Shown: positions 62,669 through 64,000 of the stretch, one piece after another
How positions within the stretch are numbered: the first letter of the stretch is position 1
How the letters are laid out: each line of letters begins with the position of its first letter
DNA from: Roseburia rectibacter
GTDB lineage: Bacteria; Bacillota; Clostridia; Lachnospirales; Lachnospiraceae
NCBI RefSeq assembly: GCF_014287515.2
Contig: NZ_CP092473.1
Span: 471,001 to 535,000 of the forward strand
Direction of reading: 5' to 3'
Length of the DNA: 64,000 nucleotides
Position numbers and translations under genes: made by a program
Notes under the pieces: generated by a model
Database searches by the model: none
What the model was told of the DNA's origin: nothing
Seen by the model: the letters and a program-made list of their open reading frames with translations, nothing else

Positions 62669-62709
62669 GCACAGACCAGGATCTGTGCGCAGGTATGAAA
62701 TCATGCCTG
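62669..62709 (+). promoter_or_regulatory. Two hairpins between nusG and rplK
   Basis: GCACAGA/TCTGTGC (62669-62688) and CAGGTATG/CATGCCTG (62690-62709) form two adjacent hairpins without T-runs. They may be processing or leader elements of the L11-L1 transcript. Confidence 0.5.
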
Positions 62710-62737
62710 AAACATTGGATTAAGGAGGCAATTCCAA

Positions 62738-63163
62738 ATGGCAAAGAAAGTAGAAGGATATATCAAATTGCAGATTCCTGCTGGCAAGGCTACACCTGCT
62801 CCTCCAGTTGGACCTGCTCTTGGACAGCACGGCGTTAATATCGTTGAATTTACAAAACAGTTCAACGCAAGAACAGCTGATCAGGGAGATCTTATCATCC
62901 CTGTAGTTATTACAGTATACGCAGACAGAAGCTTCAGCTTCGTTACAAAGACACCACCTGCTCCTGTATTAATTAAGAAAGCCTGCAATATTAAATCTGG
63001 TTCTGCAACACCGAACAAGACAAAGGTTGCTACACTTTCCAAAGCAAAATTACAGGAAATCGCAGAATTAAAAATGCCAGACTTAAATGCAGCATCTTTA
63101 GAGGCAGCTATGAGCATGATCGCCGGTACTGCAAGAAGTATGGGCGTTACCGTAGAAGAATAG
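62738..63163 (+). CDS. rplK: Ribosomal protein L11
   Basis: A 141-residue L11: [59 protein letters not shown], and [15 protein letters not shown] at the end. It binds 23S rRNA in the GTPase centre. AAGGAGG precedes the ATG. The gene lies between nusG and rplA as usual. Confidence 0.98.
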   Translation: MAKKVEGYIKLQIPAGKATPAPPVGPALGQHGVNIVEFTKQFNARTADQGDLIIPVVITVYADRSFSFVTKTPPAPVLIKKACNIKSGSATPNKTKVATLSKAKLQEIAELKMPDLNAASLEAAMSMIAGTARSMGVTVEE

Positions 63164-63188
63164 AATTTGCAAAAACAGCAAATTCATT

Positions 63189-63214
63189 GGAAGAATGCAA
63201 GAGCGGCATTCTTC
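63189..63214 (+). promoter_or_regulatory. Hairpin between rplK and rplA
   Basis: GAAGAATGC (63190-63198) pairs with GCATTCTTC (63206-63214), a perfect 9-base stem with no T-run after. It may be an L1 or processing site. Confidence 0.4.
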
Positions 63215-63302
63215 TGGAAAATTCTACAACAATTAAGACTATTTGTTAACGATTATGTGGGAGGGCCCTCTCCCGATAATACCACCAGGAGGTTTTTTTA
63301 GA

Positions 63303-63998
63303 ATGAAAAGAGGAAAGAAATATCAGGAAGCTGTTAAAGGTTTTGACAAGGCTGCTCAGTACGATGTTGCTGAAGCAATCAGCCTGGTAAAGAAAAACGC
63401 AACAGCTAAATTTGATGAGACAATCGAACTTCACATCAGAACAGGTTGTGATGGACGTCATGCAGAGCAGCAGATCCGTGGTGCAGTTGTATTACCACAC
63501 GGAACTGGTAAATCAGTTAAGGTTTTAGTATTCGCAAAAGGAACCAAGGTTGATGAAGCACAGGCAGCAGGCGCTGATTTCGTAGGCGGCGAGGAACTGA
63601 TCCCGAAGATCCAGAACGAGGGATGGTTAGATTTCGATGTTGTTGTTGCTACACCGGACATGATGGGCGTTGTTGGACGTCTTGGCCGTGTACTTGGACC
63701 GAAAGGTTTAATGCCAAACCCGAAAGCTGGAACAGTAACTATGGATGTTACAAAAGCTGTTAACGACATCAAAGCTGGTAAGATTGAGTACAGATTGGAC
63801 AAAACAAACATTATCCACGTGCCAGTTGGAAAAGCTTCTTTTACAGAAGAACAGTTAAGCGACAACTTCCAGACCCTTATGGGTGCAATCAACAAAGCTA
63901 AACCTGCAAGCTTAAAAGGTCAGTATGTTAAGAGTGCAACTCTTACATCTACAATGGGACCTGGTGTAAGATTAAACGTAGTTAAAATTACACAGTAA
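63303..63998 (+). CDS. rplA: Ribosomal protein L1
   Basis: A 231-residue L1: [75 protein letters not shown] and the final [13 protein letters not shown]1 binds 23S rRNA and often represses its own operon. The ATG at 63303 follows AGGAGG. It is complete, with the stop just before the window end. Confidence 0.98.
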   Translation: MKRGKKYQEAVKGFDKAAQYDVAEAISLVKKNATAKFDETIELHIRTGCDGRHAEQQIRGAVVLPHGTGKSVKVLVFAKGTKVDEAQAAGADFVGGEELIPKIQNEGWLDFDVVVATPDMMGVVGRLGRVLGPKGLMPNPKAGTVTMDVTKAVNDIKAGKIEYRLDKTNIIHVPVGKASFTEEQLSDNFQTLMGAINKAKPASLKGQYVKSATLTSTMGPGVRLNVVKITQ

Positions 63999-64000
63999 CA

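Noticed and set aside
1..64000. CRISPR arrays, tRNA or rRNA genes, prophage
   Set aside because: No regularly spaced direct repeats, no cloverleaf or rRNA segments and no phage structural genes were seen.

Overview
The window looks like a Firmicutes chromosome of the Lachnospiraceae, most likely Roseburia or Agathobacter (inferred, not proven). It has moderate GC, AGGAGG-type ribosome binding sites, a FliW-CsrA pair, Lachnospiraceae-style flagellins and sigma-28 promoters of the form TAAT/TAAA-N15-GCCGATAT. No tRNA, rRNA or CRISPR array was seen.

Layout. 1-1340: the 3' end of an unrecognised gene and a GNAT acetyltransferase. 1398-13880: late flagellar genes under a sigma-28 promoter: flgM, flgN, two flgK paralogs, flgL, fliW, csrA, flaG, an oversized fliD, fliS, a FliT-like chaperone gene, then a main flagellin gene with its own sigma-28 promoter and a leader hairpin that looks like a CsrA site. 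13927-29000: a glycosylation block with a Maf-type flagellin glycosyltransferase, a nonulosonate synthase (NeuB family), an SGNH/DltD-like protein, and an array of CgeB-type and GT2/CDP-glycerol-transferase-type genes present as duplicated copies in mirror orientation. 29000-51500: a phosphonate block with PEP mutase, phosphonopyruvate decarboxylase, two PntC-like cytidylyltransferase-aminotransferase fusions, five LicD-family transferases, a CMP-nonulosonate synthetase-phosphatase fusion, a CDP-glycerol-transferase-like gene, an SDR, a methyltransferase and a Rossmann dehydrogenase, followed by an IS200-type element and a second, divergent flagellin gene. 51550-52894: an AT-rich three-gene operon I cannot identify. 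53020-61335: more glycosyltransferases, an AAA-ATPase/nuclease-like gene with a collapsed pseudogene copy, and a FliD-like gene. 61582-64000: the housekeeping rpmG-secE-nusG-rplK-rplA cluster.

How it fits together. The flagellar genes build the hook-filament junction, cap and filament; FliW-CsrA probably tunes flagellin translation. Many surface-modification genes are preceded by sigma-28 promoters, so they should be expressed with the flagellin. The enzymes present can be read as: PEP to phosphonopyruvate (PEP mutase), to phosphonoacetaldehyde (decarboxylase), to 2-aminoethylphosphonate and its CMP ester (PntC fusion), then transfer by LicD proteins. My main proposal is that this locus decorates the flagellum, or a glycan on it, with a phosphonate as well as with nonulosonic acid. 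That link is inferred from promoters and neighbourhood, not shown by the sequence alone.
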